A stretch of DNA of 64,000 nt from Nitrosopumilus oxyclinae (lineage in GTDB: Archaea; Thermoproteota; Nitrososphaeria; Nitrososphaerales; Nitrosopumilaceae): positions 1,144,187 to 1,208,186 of the forward strand of contig NZ_CP026994.1 of assembly GCF_013407165.1 (NCBI RefSeq), read 5' to 3'. Below, piece by piece: positions 35,470 to 43,351 of this stretch. Below the pieces are notes generated by a model. It saw only the letters and a program-made list of their open reading frames with translations. It ran no database searches and had not been told where the DNA came from. Each line of letters starts with the position of its first letter. Position 1 is the stretch's first letter. A program made the position numbers and the translations under genes.

Positions 35470-35925
35470 TTATGCAGTTCTAGGGATTCTTTTGGTTATT
35501 TCTTTATCCTGTGCAATTCGAGGATGATCAGGATCTGCTAAAATTACTTCAAACCAATAATGTTTTCCATCCTTATAGACAAAATAAGATCCTAAAAACT
35601 TCATGTTTGGATATCTCTGAATAACTCTTCTATTTGCAACAGTTTTCATATCATCATCTGCCTTGATTCTGGTAACACCCAGATGTTTTGGCCTTCTACC
35701 ACCAGTTGGTCTTTGTTTTCTCATACCACCAGTACCAACTCTCATTCTAACTACAATGATACCTTGTTTTGCTTTGTAACCTAATCGTCTAGCCCGTTGT
35801 AATCTACTTGGCTTGTCAATACGAGTGACTGCATTTTGTTTACGCCATCCAATTACACGTTCACGTATTTCAGGGGAATTTTCTTTCCATAGTCTGATCC
35901 ACGTCTGGTCTTGATAACTAGGCAT
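35470..35925 (-). CDS. rpl15e: Ribosomal protein L15e
   Basis: 151 residues, full length. Family stretches: WRKQNAVTRIDKPSRLQRAR, KAKQGIIVVRMRVGTGGMRK and RPKHLGVTRIKADDD. It binds 23S rRNA in the large subunit. ATG start at 35925, with an AT-rich 50-bp gap upstream. Confidence 0.96.
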   Translation of the reverse strand: MPSYQDQTWIRLWKENSPEIRERVIGWRKQNAVTRIDKPSRLQRARRLGYKAKQGIIVVRMRVGTGGMRKQRPTGGRRPKHLGVTRIKADDDMKTVANRRVIQRYPNMKFLGSYFVYKDGKHYWFEVILADPDHPRIAQDKEITKRIPRTA

Positions 35926-35975
35926 ATCGAGAATAGAAAAATTCCCTTTAATAACTGATTTCCAAAGACTTGATG

Positions 35976-36182
35976 CTATTTTTTCAAAATATCAAGAACT
36001 TCATTGTTACTTTTCATCCAAGTTTTAAGATATGAATGAAATAGATTCTCCAAATCATCAACCAGGCATTCTAATCTAGGATCTCGACGAATATCTGCTA
36101 ATTGCCCATCTAGATTATCTAAAATTACTTCAATTCCTTGATTAGAAATTTGTAATTGTGTAATTGCTTGATTCAATGTCAT
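35976..36182 (-). CDS. Small helical protein, unknown
   Basis: 68 residues, Leu- and Asp-rich with heptad-like spacing (ITQLQISNQGIEVILDNLDG; LVDDLENLFHSYLKTWMKSN). No family recognised. The ATG overlaps the TGA stop of a 36-residue zinc-binding ORF (ATGA), which suggests translational coupling and supports both ORFs. Confidence 0.68.
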   Translation of the reverse strand: MTLNQAITQLQISNQGIEVILDNLDGQLADIRRDPRLECLVDDLENLFHSYLKTWMKSNNEVLDILKK

Positions 36183-36289
36183 TCCGTTACCACAATGTTA
36201 CTCATATATTCACTAAAGCATTCTTTTGAACAACAATCACTTGCTCTATTTTCAAATTCTTTTTTACAGTTCTCACAGATATTTTTCAT
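36179..36289 (-). CDS. 36-residue Cys-rich zinc-finger microprotein
   Basis: ATG at 36289 to TGA at 36179. It reads MKNICENCKKEFENR then CCSKECFSEYM: CxxC followed by CCxxxC, a treble-clef-like zinc site. The stop overlaps the start of the downstream 68-residue ORF. On this strand TTTAAATAA at about 36310 is a TATA-like element about 20-25 nt upstream, flanked by GTTTTC/GAAAAC. Function unknown; small single zinc fingers in archaea usually bind nucleic acid or protein. Confidence 0.62.
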   Translation of the reverse strand: MKNICENCKKEFENRASDCCSKECFSEYMSNIVVTE

Positions 36290-36380
36290 GAATTTTTTTC
36301 TAGTTTTCGTTATTTAAAGAGAAAACGGTATTTTGGCTAGTGCCAACTCATAAAGGATTTAATTTAATCACTAGATATTT

Positions 36381-37580
36381 TTAATTTTTTTCTGTTTTTA
36401 GGAAATTTTCCAATAATTCAATTTTTTGTTTCTGGTATTGATATAAATCAGATAAAATAGGCACCATTCCAGCATTCAGATGAGCTTCTGTAACAAAGTT
36501 TTTTCTTTCAATATACTTTTGATTGTCACTTAGAGTTTTGTCATAAACAAATTTTTCAATTACTTGCATCCTATCATCTTGATTGTATTTCCAAATTGGA
36601 TCTTTGTAGAGTAAAACACATTCACTTGCAGGTTGATTTCTCATAGAAGCGTAATAGTCCTCTAGGCTTAAATTAAGAAATGAATTATGTGCTTTTTCAC
36701 ATAATTGGGCTAGGTGTTTACTGTGTCTTAAAATTTCTTTATCATCAAATGAAATTGTAGTTTCAGTAGGACACTCATCCAACGCGTTAATTTTTTCTCT
36801 TCCTGAAATTGTTTTATCATAAATAAGATCAATACAATCTTCATATTTTTCATTAAAGAAATTCTGATTTGAATAATTTGGAATTATGCTTTTTTGTCGT
36901 AATTGATTTTCCATGTATTCAATTTTTTCTTTTTGTTCAACGAATAAATATTTCAAATGTAAGAAGACAGGATCGTTTAGCTGTGCTTCTTCAATTCCTT
37001 TTTGTCTTAAATCTTCATCTTCTTGAACACTTTGCTTTATTTTCTCAGAAATGAAATTATGTAATTGAGTTTTTCTATCAGATGCAGTAGAATTCCACAT
37101 AGGGGCCAAATACAATTCTACACATTGCTCAGCTAGTCCTCCAGCCTGATTTCTCATATTTTTAGCACCTACAAATAGATATACTCCATATTTTTCATCG
37201 CAAATGTCAATTGTCCTTTTAGTAAATTTTGTAAGTTTTTGAGATTTTGATAAAGACTCAGGTAATTGTAATTTATTGCATTCTTTAAGATCATTTAATC
37301 TTGAAACATGGTTAAGATTTGTTTTTTCCTTTAATATTCTCGGACATTCATTATGTAATTCCTCTGAATAATATTTTTGAAACTGAGAAATTTTATTTTC
37401 TGATTGATCACATGTTTTTAATGCGTAAACCCTTTCAACTGGAGTCAGTGACGCATCACTGATCATCAAACCCCTGCATTCTATCCTTGTTTCTCCAAAG
37501 CTGTCCTGTATGGTCAGTGAAAAAACAGTGATTAACACAAACAATGGAATTGATGCAAAAATTAGCTTGTGTTCCATCAT
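36381..37580 (-). CDS. Exported helical protein with two similar halves, unknown
   Basis: 399 residues. Signal peptide (LIFASIPLFVLITVFSLTIQ), then a mainly helical, Cys-containing region. Two halves look related: CVELYLAPMWNSTASDRKTQ (about 150-170) and CVLLYKDPIWKYNQDDRMQV (about 320-340), each followed by a phrase of the type ISEKIKQS / VYDKTLSD and a closing EQKEKIEYMEN / YQKQKIELLEN. It may be an internal duplication. No known family or motif; presumably acts outside the cell. Confidence 0.78.
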   Translation of the reverse strand: MMEHKLIFASIPLFVLITVFSLTIQDSFGETRIECRGLMISDASLTPVERVYALKTCDQSENKISQFQKYYSEELHNECPRILKEKTNLNHVSRLNDLKECNKLQLPESLSKSQKLTKFTKRTIDICDEKYGVYLFVGAKNMRNQAGGLAEQCVELYLAPMWNSTASDRKTQLHNFISEKIKQSVQEDEDLRQKGIEEAQLNDPVFLHLKYLFVEQKEKIEYMENQLRQKSIIPNYSNQNFFNEKYEDCIDLIYDKTISGREKINALDECPTETTISFDDKEILRHSKHLAQLCEKAHNSFLNLSLEDYYASMRNQPASECVLLYKDPIWKYNQDDRMQVIEKFVYDKTLSDNQKYIERKNFVTEAHLNAGMVPILSDLYQYQKQKIELLENFLKTEKN

Positions 37581-37689
37581 AAATATTCTAATTCAACCAT
37601 ATTTATACAACATTAGAAAGTCCCAAACCTAAATCAAAATGTACGTCCTTTATATTCAGTAAAAATTAATCAGAGTCAGAGTATTTGAT

Positions 37690-38460
37690 TTGAGTAAAGA
37701 AGAGAATTTTTCAGGTTATGGAATGTATGATGTTTCAGATAAACTAGATTTAGTATTACCTAAAACAGAAATTCACATTACACGCAAGTTGGATGGAAGA
37801 CTATCATATTATAGAAAAAACTCTACAAGCCAAGAAATTCGAAAATCAATTCAGCAATCAAATAAAGATACCAAAATTGAATTATGTCCAGTCTTACCGC
37901 TTCATCTTCCAGCTAAAAAAACAAATGATTTAATTTTTCTTAGACTAGAAGAATCCCTCTTTGTAGAAAAGAATTCAACAGTAAATGTATTGATTCAGTT
38001 TCCAATCGAAATTGGTATTTTTGTGATTAATTCAAGTGATAATTCAAAAGAACTCTTTGATTGTTTTACCTGTGAGCCAATGCATTCTAGATTTGCATTG
38101 TATGGAACCCCTGAGAAAGGAAATCTTTGCATGTACTCCAAAGTCAAACTTTTGGAAAACAATGAATCTAATCCATATGTTTTTGCTAAAATGAAAGTTA
38201 CATTATCTAATGAACTAAGCCAAGGAGCATTTGTAGGAAAGATTGTATTTCCAATTACTTCTCATGTCATCTACTATCGTGATAATTCACATGAAGTACA
38301 TATTGATGATGTTAAATGTGTGATAAAACAAGATGTTGGTAAAGATATCATTGAAATTGATCGTGAAGACTATTCAACTAAAGAAGAAAATTTGAATATT
38401 GTATCCTATGCTGTAAAAAAAGAAAAATCATCATTTATGATGGATAAGGGGTTTGATTAA
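37690..38460 (+). CDS. DUF432-family protein paired with MscS channel
   Basis: 256 residues, no signal peptide. The region LPKTEIHITRKLDGRLSYY and FLRLEESLFVEKNSTVNVLI fit DUF432, a family commonly encoded beside small mechanosensitive channels in archaea. TTG start at 37690. Its TAA shares one base with the ATG of the MscS gene, so it is coupled to it and may regulate or assemble with the channel (inference). Confidence 0.78.
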   Translation: MSKEENFSGYGMYDVSDKLDLVLPKTEIHITRKLDGRLSYYRKNSTSQEIRKSIQQSNKDTKIELCPVLPLHLPAKKTNDLIFLRLEESLFVEKNSTVNVLIQFPIEIGIFVINSSDNSKELFDCFTCEPMHSRFALYGTPEKGNLCMYSKVKLLENNESNPYVFAKMKVTLSNELSQGAFVGKIVFPITSHVIYYRDNSHEVHIDDVKCVIKQDVGKDIIEIDREDYSTKEENLNIVSYAVKKEKSSFMMDKGFD

Positions 38461-39278
38461 TGATGTTTGAAATTCTAGACATGCAATTAATGGATGGATT
38501 ATCAGTATGGGGTCTACTTATCATAGGAATTCTTGTCTCTGCTGGAGTTATCGTTGCACGAATTGCCCGAATGATTTTTAATAAAAAATTCGCACCAACC
38601 ATGCCAGTACACACTGTAAAAACACTAAACAAACTAATCTATTATGGAATAATCATTATTTTTCTTTTAGCAGCTACTGCAAGTCAAGGGTTTGATATTG
38701 GTGGACTAGTTGTAGGGGCTGGATTTATGGGAATTGTGATTGGATTTGCAGCACAATCTGTAGTATCAAACATGATTTCAGGAGCATTCTTGTTAATTGA
38801 AAAACCTGTAAAACAAGGAGATACTGTTGAAGTAGTTGATGTAAATGTAACAGGAAAGCTTATTGACATTAACACATTTTCATCCAAAGTTCAGCAGTTT
38901 GATGGAACAGTGGTACGCATACCTAATGAAAAAATGTTCACCTCAAATCTTCGAACGTTTATTCTTTCTGAAGTAAGACGAAGTGAAGTTACAGTGGGAA
39001 TTGGGTATGGTGAAAATATTGACAATGCAATTCGTGTAATTAAAAATGCAATTGAAAACAATGTAGTATATTCATTGATGGAGCCAGCACCACAATTTTC
39101 AATTTCTGAGTTGGCAGATAATAGTGTCAACATATTGGTTCGTGTCTGGTATCCTCGTGATGATTTGCTTGAAGTAATGCCTAATTTACTAAAAGTTATC
39201 AAAAATGCTCTAGATGATGCAGAAATTGAAATTCCATTCCCACAAAGAGTTGTGTGGAATGGAAAAGAGAGCGAATAA
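38460..39278 (+). CDS. mscS: MscS-family mechanosensitive ion channel
   Basis: 272 residues. Three membrane helices, the last pore-lining, with VVGAGFMGIVIGFAAQSVVS (about 78-98), then the beta domain with GDTVEVVDVNVTGKLIDIN and RIPNEKMFTSNL, and a C-terminal alpha/beta domain. It opens under membrane tension to release solutes. ATG overlaps the DUF432 stop; its TAA overlaps the start of the next small membrane protein gene. Confidence 0.93.
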   Translation: MMFEILDMQLMDGLSVWGLLIIGILVSAGVIVARIARMIFNKKFAPTMPVHTVKTLNKLIYYGIIIIFLLAATASQGFDIGGLVVGAGFMGIVIGFAAQSVVSNMISGAFLLIEKPVKQGDTVEVVDVNVTGKLIDINTFSSKVQQFDGTVVRIPNEKMFTSNLRTFILSEVRRSEVTVGIGYGENIDNAIRVIKNAIENNVVYSLMEPAPQFSISELADNSVNILVRVWYPRDDLLEVMPNLLKVIKNALDDAEIEIPFPQRVVWNGKESE

Positions 39279-39454
39279 TGTCAAAAAATATAATCATCAT
39301 TTCATTGATTGTAATAATTTCTATTCTAATTGGAATTATGTTAATTACAAATTCTGCATGGTTTTCTCAAGAATGGCTAATAGGACTCGGCATAGTCATC
39401 GGAAGTGCTATTGCCGGAGGATTATTCGGATATTATAAAATTAAAAATAGATAA
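39278..39454 (+). CDS. Small two-helix membrane protein coupled to MscS
   Basis: 58 residues from ATG 39278, which overlaps the mscS stop codon by one base. Two hydrophobic helices (IIIISLIVIISILIGIMLI and LIGLGIVIGSAIAGGLFGYY) and a basic end (KIKNR). Overlap with mscS makes a membrane partner of the channel plausible. A longer reading from 39254 exists but would lie within the mscS frame and is less likely. Confidence 0.72.
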   Translation: MSKNIIIISLIVIISILIGIMLITNSAWFSQEWLIGLGIVIGSAIAGGLFGYYKIKNR

Positions 39455-39556
39455 TATCAGATTACAATTTCTTTTGTAAAATACTCTGAATATTTTGTAT
39501 TGTTTTTAATTTTAAAATTACGAATGAGTTTAATAGTAAATTGTTCAATATTAATC

Positions 39557-39853
39557 ATGTCAATACAAAGACCAATTAGAAAACCAAAAATTCCTAAAAT
39601 AAAAAAACCTTTAATTTCTAAACGTAAACGTATTGTAAAAAAAGCACCTACACTTTCAGCGGGAAAAATAAAGACAAAAACGGTTCATAAAAAACACATT
39701 ACACACAAAAAACCAAGTAAAATCGTTGTCGGGACATGTTATCTTGAAGAAAATTGTAAAGGAGTAAGATCCAGAAAAGTTACAAAAACACAATGTAAAC
39801 ATCAAGGTGGAAAAAGTTGGAAGAAAGCAGGTGGAAAATGTGAAAAACTATAA
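39557..39853 (+). CDS. Very basic Lys-rich protein with Cys-containing C-terminus
   Basis: 98 residues from ATG at 39557. The N-terminal half is extremely basic (KPKIPKIKKPLISKRKRIVK), then GTCYLEENCKGVRSRKVTK and QCKHQGGKSWKKAGGKCEKL, with four Cys that could form a zinc site or disulfides. The charge suggests nucleic-acid binding. No family recognised. A run of alternative start codons upstream (from 39500) would add a hydrophobic segment but is less consistent with the rest. Confidence 0.65.
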   Translation: MSIQRPIRKPKIPKIKKPLISKRKRIVKKAPTLSAGKIKTKTVHKKHITHKKPSKIVVGTCYLEENCKGVRSRKVTKTQCKHQGGKSWKKAGGKCEKL

Positions 39854-39891
39854 TTCTAATTTTACATAAGCATAAATTGTGACATCAAGAT

Positions 39892-40395
39892 ATGAAATAC
39901 AGTATGAAGATAGATCCCCACATAGAAAATGCAACAAAGGCAATTCACAATGCAAAAATCGTTAGAAATACATCAAAAAAACTTCTCGCAAAAAAATTTA
40001 ATTCCCACCCTGAACATATTGCAAAATTAAGTAAAATTATGCAAAGCGTGGTTTCAAGTACAGATAAAGCAATGAAAGGAGCTAAACTAGCTGAATCTAG
40101 AGCAAAATCTAGATTAGCTGCAGTAAAAAAAGAAACATCAAAAACAATTACTCATACTAGAAATGCAAAATATGCTGCAATTGTATCAAGGAAATCAGCT
40201 AATGCTGCATTGATCACATCAAAGAAAATGACAACCCCACAACTAGAAAAAAAATATCAAAAAACATACAATATACAAATAGAATCATCAATTCGTGCAG
40301 CGATGGTTGCAGAAAATGAAATTGTAAAAGCAACAATAGCATCAAAAACAGCTAGAATTGCTGCAAGAATGGCATTAAAAGAATTACAAATTTGA
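39892..40395 (+). CDS. Ala/Lys-rich helical basic protein
   Basis: 167 residues, nearly all predicted helix, rich in Ala, Lys, Ser and Thr: HIENATKAIHNAKIVRNTSK, KAMKGAKLAESRAKSRLAAV and ASKTARIAARMALKELQI. The composition recalls histone H1-like or phasin-like proteins; DNA binding is possible. It follows the Lys-rich protein after 38 bp in the same direction. ATG at 39892 or 39904. Confidence 0.68.
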   Translation: MKYSMKIDPHIENATKAIHNAKIVRNTSKKLLAKKFNSHPEHIAKLSKIMQSVVSSTDKAMKGAKLAESRAKSRLAAVKKETSKTITHTRNAKYAAIVSRKSANAALITSKKMTTPQLEKKYQKTYNIQIESSIRAAMVAENEIVKATIASKTARIAARMALKELQI

Positions 40396-40439
40396 ATTCA
40401 TCTAGTTCAAAATTAAATAAATTTCAATTTTTAGATCAA

Positions 40440-41573
40440 TCACTTTGTTTGAGGTTTCCCCATACTCTTCATCATTTTATCTACTAAATCCTCAATCTGT
40501 TCATTTGACATAGTTAATTTTGCTTTTAATTCAGCATTTTCTTTAATTTTGAATAGAACAACAAAAAATGAAACAACCGAAGTGATACTTCCAATTATAG
40601 TAACCACTAGAATCAAATCAAGAGAGTCATTTACTCTATCATTCATAATCATATCTTTCCCATTTAGAGCATCTAAATTATTAGGATCTACTTCCAATGC
40701 CTCATCAAAATACTCCATTGCATCTTCAAATCGTCCCAATTCCACAAGAACAGATGCTTCTCCAATTAAGGCCCGAGTATTATCAGGATCAATGGAAAGA
40801 ATGGTTTCATATAGTTTCTGAGATTTGATATTTTTTTTCTCTAAAAAATTTAGTTCAGCAAGACCAAGTAATGTAGTAATATTTTCAGGATCAACTTCTT
40901 GTGCAGCTAAAAAAGCAATTCTTGACTTTTCATATTGATTAAGGTCTAAAAATATTTGACCTTTTCCATTAAGAGCATCTATATTGTTTAAATCAATTTC
41001 AAGAATCTTTTCAAACAAACTTAATGATAGTTTGTATTGGTTGACAGATAATAGAGCATTTGCATTTCCTATCAGAGCAGGTAAATTGTTTGGATCTATT
41101 GCCAATACAAGATTAAAGAACAGAATAGAATCATCATATTGTTCTACTTTTAACAACACATTTCCACTTCCAAGTAGAGCATCTATATTTTTACGATCTT
41201 TTTTTAAAACTTGCTCATATTGTTTTATTGCATCATTATAACGGTCTAAATTATAATACGAGTTACCAAGACCATTCATGGAATCAAAGCTTTTTGGGTC
41301 AATAGTAAATGCTCTTTCAAAAGTTTGTAACGCAGTAACATATTTTCCTTGAGTTAAGAGAACATTGCCTTTTTTATTTAATGCTGTGACATTATCTGGA
41401 TCAACTTCTAAAATTTTGTCTAATTCTATAATTGACTCTTCATATTTTTTTTCTTGGTAAAGACGAGTGAAATTATCCAGATATTGAGTTTCTTCGAGGT
41501 TAGTTAGACCATATACTACAGGAAAAACAGTTGAAATTGTTCCTAAAATTATTAAAATTAGAACTAATTTCAT
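40440..41573 (-). CDS. Exported TPR-repeat protein with C-terminal membrane helix
   Basis: 377 residues. Signal sequence (LVLILIILGTISTVFPVVYG), then about eight consecutive 34-residue TPRs, with repeated ALNKKGNVLLTQGKYVTALQ, ALLGSGNVLLKVEQYDDSIL and DALNGKG phrases ending in IDPxN, then a membrane helix (LILVVTIIGSITSVVSFFVV, about 318-338) and a cytoplasmic coiled tail. This makes an external protein-binding solenoid anchored in the membrane. Partners unknown. Confidence 0.88.
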   Translation of the reverse strand: MKLVLILIILGTISTVFPVVYGLTNLEETQYLDNFTRLYQEKKYEESIIELDKILEVDPDNVTALNKKGNVLLTQGKYVTALQTFERAFTIDPKSFDSMNGLGNSYYNLDRYNDAIKQYEQVLKKDRKNIDALLGSGNVLLKVEQYDDSILFFNLVLAIDPNNLPALIGNANALLSVNQYKLSLSLFEKILEIDLNNIDALNGKGQIFLDLNQYEKSRIAFLAAQEVDPENITTLLGLAELNFLEKKNIKSQKLYETILSIDPDNTRALIGEASVLVELGRFEDAMEYFDEALEVDPNNLDALNGKDMIMNDRVNDSLDLILVVTIIGSITSVVSFFVVLFKIKENAELKAKLTMSNEQIEDLVDKMMKSMGKPQTK

Positions 41574-41600
41574 TTTTTATCTCCATTTTAAGAACAACCA

Positions 41601-41741
41601 TTAATCCATTGTTTTCATTCTTTTTCTTTTTCTCATATCTTTTTCACGATATGTAGACTCTAGTGAATAATCATACTGGGGGTATATCTTTTCAAATTGT
41701 TCCTCAATAGAATGTTCATCATTAGAATTTGAATACGACAT
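41601..41741 (-). CDS. 46-residue charged microprotein
   Basis: ATG 41741 to TAA 41601. It is acidic in the first half (SNSNDEHSIEEQFEKIYPQY) and basic in the second (REKDMRKRKRMKTMD). It follows a 52-residue zinc-finger ORF after 5 bp on the same strand, which suggests a two-gene unit. No family recognised. Confidence 0.5.
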   Translation of the reverse strand: MSYSNSNDEHSIEEQFEKIYPQYDYSLESTYREKDMRKRKRMKTMD

Positions 41742-41746
41742 TGTGT

Positions 41747-41905
41747 TTAATCCTCATCATTCCTATGCCAAACTGAATCTTTCTGTTTACAAGGTTCAGA
41801 ACAATAATCTTCTTGAATTTTTAACTTACATCCACAATAATCACAATGCATTGATTTGTCATATGCCTTGTTTTCGGTTATTATTTCTCGATATTTTATC
41901 ATCAT
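41747..41905 (-). CDS. 52-residue zinc-finger microprotein
   Basis: ATG 41905 to TAA 41747 (two ATGs in tandem). The core CDYCGCKLKIQEDYCSEPCK has CxxCxC then CxxxC, a compact zinc-binding site resembling that of the 36-residue protein at 36179. Upstream on this strand, AAATAATTTCCCTTAAATT is an AT-rich promoter-like stretch. Function unknown. Confidence 0.62.
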   Translation of the reverse strand: MMIKYREIITENKAYDKSMHCDYCGCKLKIQEDYCSEPCKQKDSVWHRNDED

Positions 41906-42010
41906 GGTAATTTAAGGGAAATTATTTAAAATCTAATCCATAGTTGAGTTCATTCTGAATTAAATCAACTTCCATTTTCATTAATTATTGCAATCACATG
42001 ACACTTCGTT

Positions 42011-42394
42011 ATGGAACAACTAAAACTGGTAAATCAAGAAAAATTCCTAAACAGCATCATGCATGTTTCTGGAAATATACGATACGTAATGATTTATGAT
42101 TTAAAAGGTAACAGTATCTTTAGGCGTAAAATGGACGGGGTAGTAGATCTACTAACTGAAGCAGAGAACAAAATGGCTTTAAAACACACTATTGAATCAT
42201 GGAATTTTAGAAATTCTATTTCTGAAAAAATTGGAAATACCCACTATACTCTTCAAGTTTATGATAATTTGATAAGAGCAATATTTCCAATCAATAGCGA
42301 AATGCTTCTTGTAGTTTCACTAGATAATGCAGGGAACCCAAGCGACATCGTAAAACGTATTCAAAAGATATTGTCAGGGAATCCTATCAAATGA
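42011..42394 (+). CDS. Thaumarchaeal small soluble protein (possible DUF6659/roadblock-like)
   Basis: 127 residues, ATG start. Pattern alpha-beta-beta-alpha-beta-beta: FLNSIMHVSGNIRYVMIYDL, RRKMDGVVDLLTEAENKMA, then NTHYTLQVYDNLIRAIFPIN and MLLVVSLDNAGNPSDIVKRI. The order resembles profilin-like/roadblock folds used in signalling, and small proteins like this are common in ammonia-oxidising archaea. The family name is tentative. No signal peptide. Confidence 0.7.
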   Translation: MEQLKLVNQEKFLNSIMHVSGNIRYVMIYDLKGNSIFRRKMDGVVDLLTEAENKMALKHTIESWNFRNSISEKIGNTHYTLQVYDNLIRAIFPINSEMLLVVSLDNAGNPSDIVKRIQKILSGNPIK

Positions 42395-42479
42395 ATAGTT
42401 TGATAGGATCTCTACAAAAAAGCAATTTCATATTTTTTGCAGTGTCAAGCGTTTAATACTTGAATGACACATTTGAGGT

Positions 42480-42608
42480 ATGACTGAACCAAAAAAAGTT
42501 AAAGCACCACAAAAAAATAAGAACAACAAAACAGTTCCTGAAAATTTAATGAAAAAAGAATATCTGGAATCCTTAGAGGAATTAAAAAAAGAGATTAAAG
42601 GAAAGTAG
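42480..42608 (+). CDS. 42-residue Lys-rich microprotein
   Basis: ATG 42480 to TAG 42608. It reads as a basic, Asn-rich start (KKVKAPQKNKNNKTVPENLM) and an amphipathic helix (KKEYLESLEELKKEIKGK). GAGGT abuts the ATG. It ends 2 bp before a convergent 51-residue ORF. Plausible but unproven gene. Confidence 0.5.
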   Translation: MTEPKKVKAPQKNKNNKTVPENLMKKEYLESLEELKKEIKGK

Positions 42609-42610
42609 AT

Positions 42611-42766
42611 TTAATCATCAAGAATTACAAGGGCAGTATATAGAATTTTTTCTTGGTATACAGTAGTTGTCAGTTTAATATCGACAATTTTTCTCTGCTC
42701 AACTATCTCATTTACAAGAGCATCTAATTTGGATAATTCCTCTGTTTGAACTGTTTCAACATGCAT
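42611..42766 (-). CDS. 51-residue microprotein
   Basis: ATG 42766 to TAA 42611. Sequence pattern: helix (VQTEELSKLDALVNEIVEQR) then two strands (KIVDIKLTTTVYQEK, ILYTALVILDD). The alternation of hydrophobic residues looks like a real small fold. No family recognised. Confidence 0.5.
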   Translation of the reverse strand: MHVETVQTEELSKLDALVNEIVEQRKIVDIKLTTTVYQEKILYTALVILDD

Positions 42767-42854
42767 AATTTTTAAAATACATTCTATACTAAAAATATAA
42801 CTTTGAGGATTATCATTTATCTAAAAACTCTACATCGTTTGAATTATCATTTTT

Positions 42855-42924
42855 TAGTGAATTCAAATGAAGGCAGACCTGTACTGAATGGAGTGTACAG
42901 CTGTCTTATCACGAATTCACTACA
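42855..42924 (+). ncRNA. Candidate H/ACA-like guide sRNA
   Basis: Lower stem AGTGAATTC (42856-42864) pairs with GAATTCACT (42913-42921), 9 bp. An internal pocket has AAATG on the 5' side and ATCAC on the 3' side. The upper stem is AAGGCAG/CTGTCTT (7 bp, one G-U), a 2-nt AC bulge, then CTGTAC/GTACAG. The apical loop TGAATGGAGT contains UGA...GA, able to form the tandem sheared G-A pairs of a kink-loop bound by L7Ae. ACA (42922-42924) directly follows the lower stem, 14 nt from the base of the upper stem, the distance known for H/ACA guides. TTTATCTAAA about 25-35 nt upstream may be the TATA box. Confidence 0.5.
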
Positions 42925-43020
42925 TCATGAGAGTGATTCAAATTATTAAGATGGATTCTAGTTGATTTGATTCAGAATTAAATCAAAATAATATATCTTT
43001 AATATTAAATTCGCCATAAT

Positions 43021-43095
43021 CTAATCTGTGCGGCATAGACATAGCATGTCATAGTGATGCCTTCGTATCCAGACAGCACAGTCCTGATGACGCAC
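43021..43095 (+). ncRNA. Candidate structured RNA, class unknown
   Basis: A GC-rich patch in AT-rich DNA. CTGTGC (43026-43031) can pair with GCACAG (43076-43081); inside it GGCAT (43032-43036) pairs with ATGCC (43057-43061) and GACAT (43038-43042) with ATGTC (43046-43050) around the loop AGC. GTGCG/CGCAC (43028 and 43091) is an alternative closing pair. TATATCTTTAATATTAAAT about 25-30 nt upstream is promoter-like and CTTATTATTTT follows. Strand is inferred from the promoter-like stretch. Confidence 0.33.
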
Positions 43096-43351
43096 TTATT
43101 ATTTTAAAATCTGAATCATTATTTTAGTCATAAAAAAGTCAATAACACCCACTTCTCCAACTGTAAATCCAAGAGCACATCTAAGCAACGCTAACCAATG
43201 AAAATTTCCTTGAGTGGGGTTTCACAAGCCACACACCCAAAGATTTTGCTTCCGCAGAAAACTCGATAATTAAAGTCGGCTAAAGTTATTAAAAAAGATT
43301 CCTCAGTATTACTTTGAGATTTTTATTGAGCAGTGTGAATTTTAAGAAAAG

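Larger units (their letters stand above)
42767..43351. other. 585-nt stretch without a convincing protein gene
   Basis: Between two genes. It holds two candidate structured RNAs (42855-42924 and 43021-43095). On the minus strand, 43099-43218 is a 39-codon open stretch ending FFMTKIMIQILK, which I do not accept as a gene. Positions 43150-43290 are more GC-rich than the surroundings, with a GGGTTTCACAAGCCACACACCC-like C/G-rich core (split: GGGTTTCACAAG then CCACACACCC). The last 50 bp are AT-rich and hold the promoter of the next secreted protein. Confidence 0.7.

Noticed and set aside
39254..39277. Upstream start for the small MscS-linked membrane protein
   Set aside because: Lies within the mscS coding frame; ATG at 39278 overlaps the mscS stop as in coupled genes.
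43023..43090. tRNA or box C/D reading of the GC-rich patch
   Set aside because: CCTTCGTATCC resembles a T-loop but its stem does not pair and no acceptor/anticodon arms form; GTGATG and CTGATGA are too far apart and overlap wrongly for C/D boxes.
43099..43218. Minus-strand 39-codon open stretch ending FFMTKIMIQILK*
   Set aside because: Reads like protein by eye but has no good start, is bounded upstream by TGA, and two other frames in the same place look equally plausible. Could be a gene remnant; a homology search would decide.
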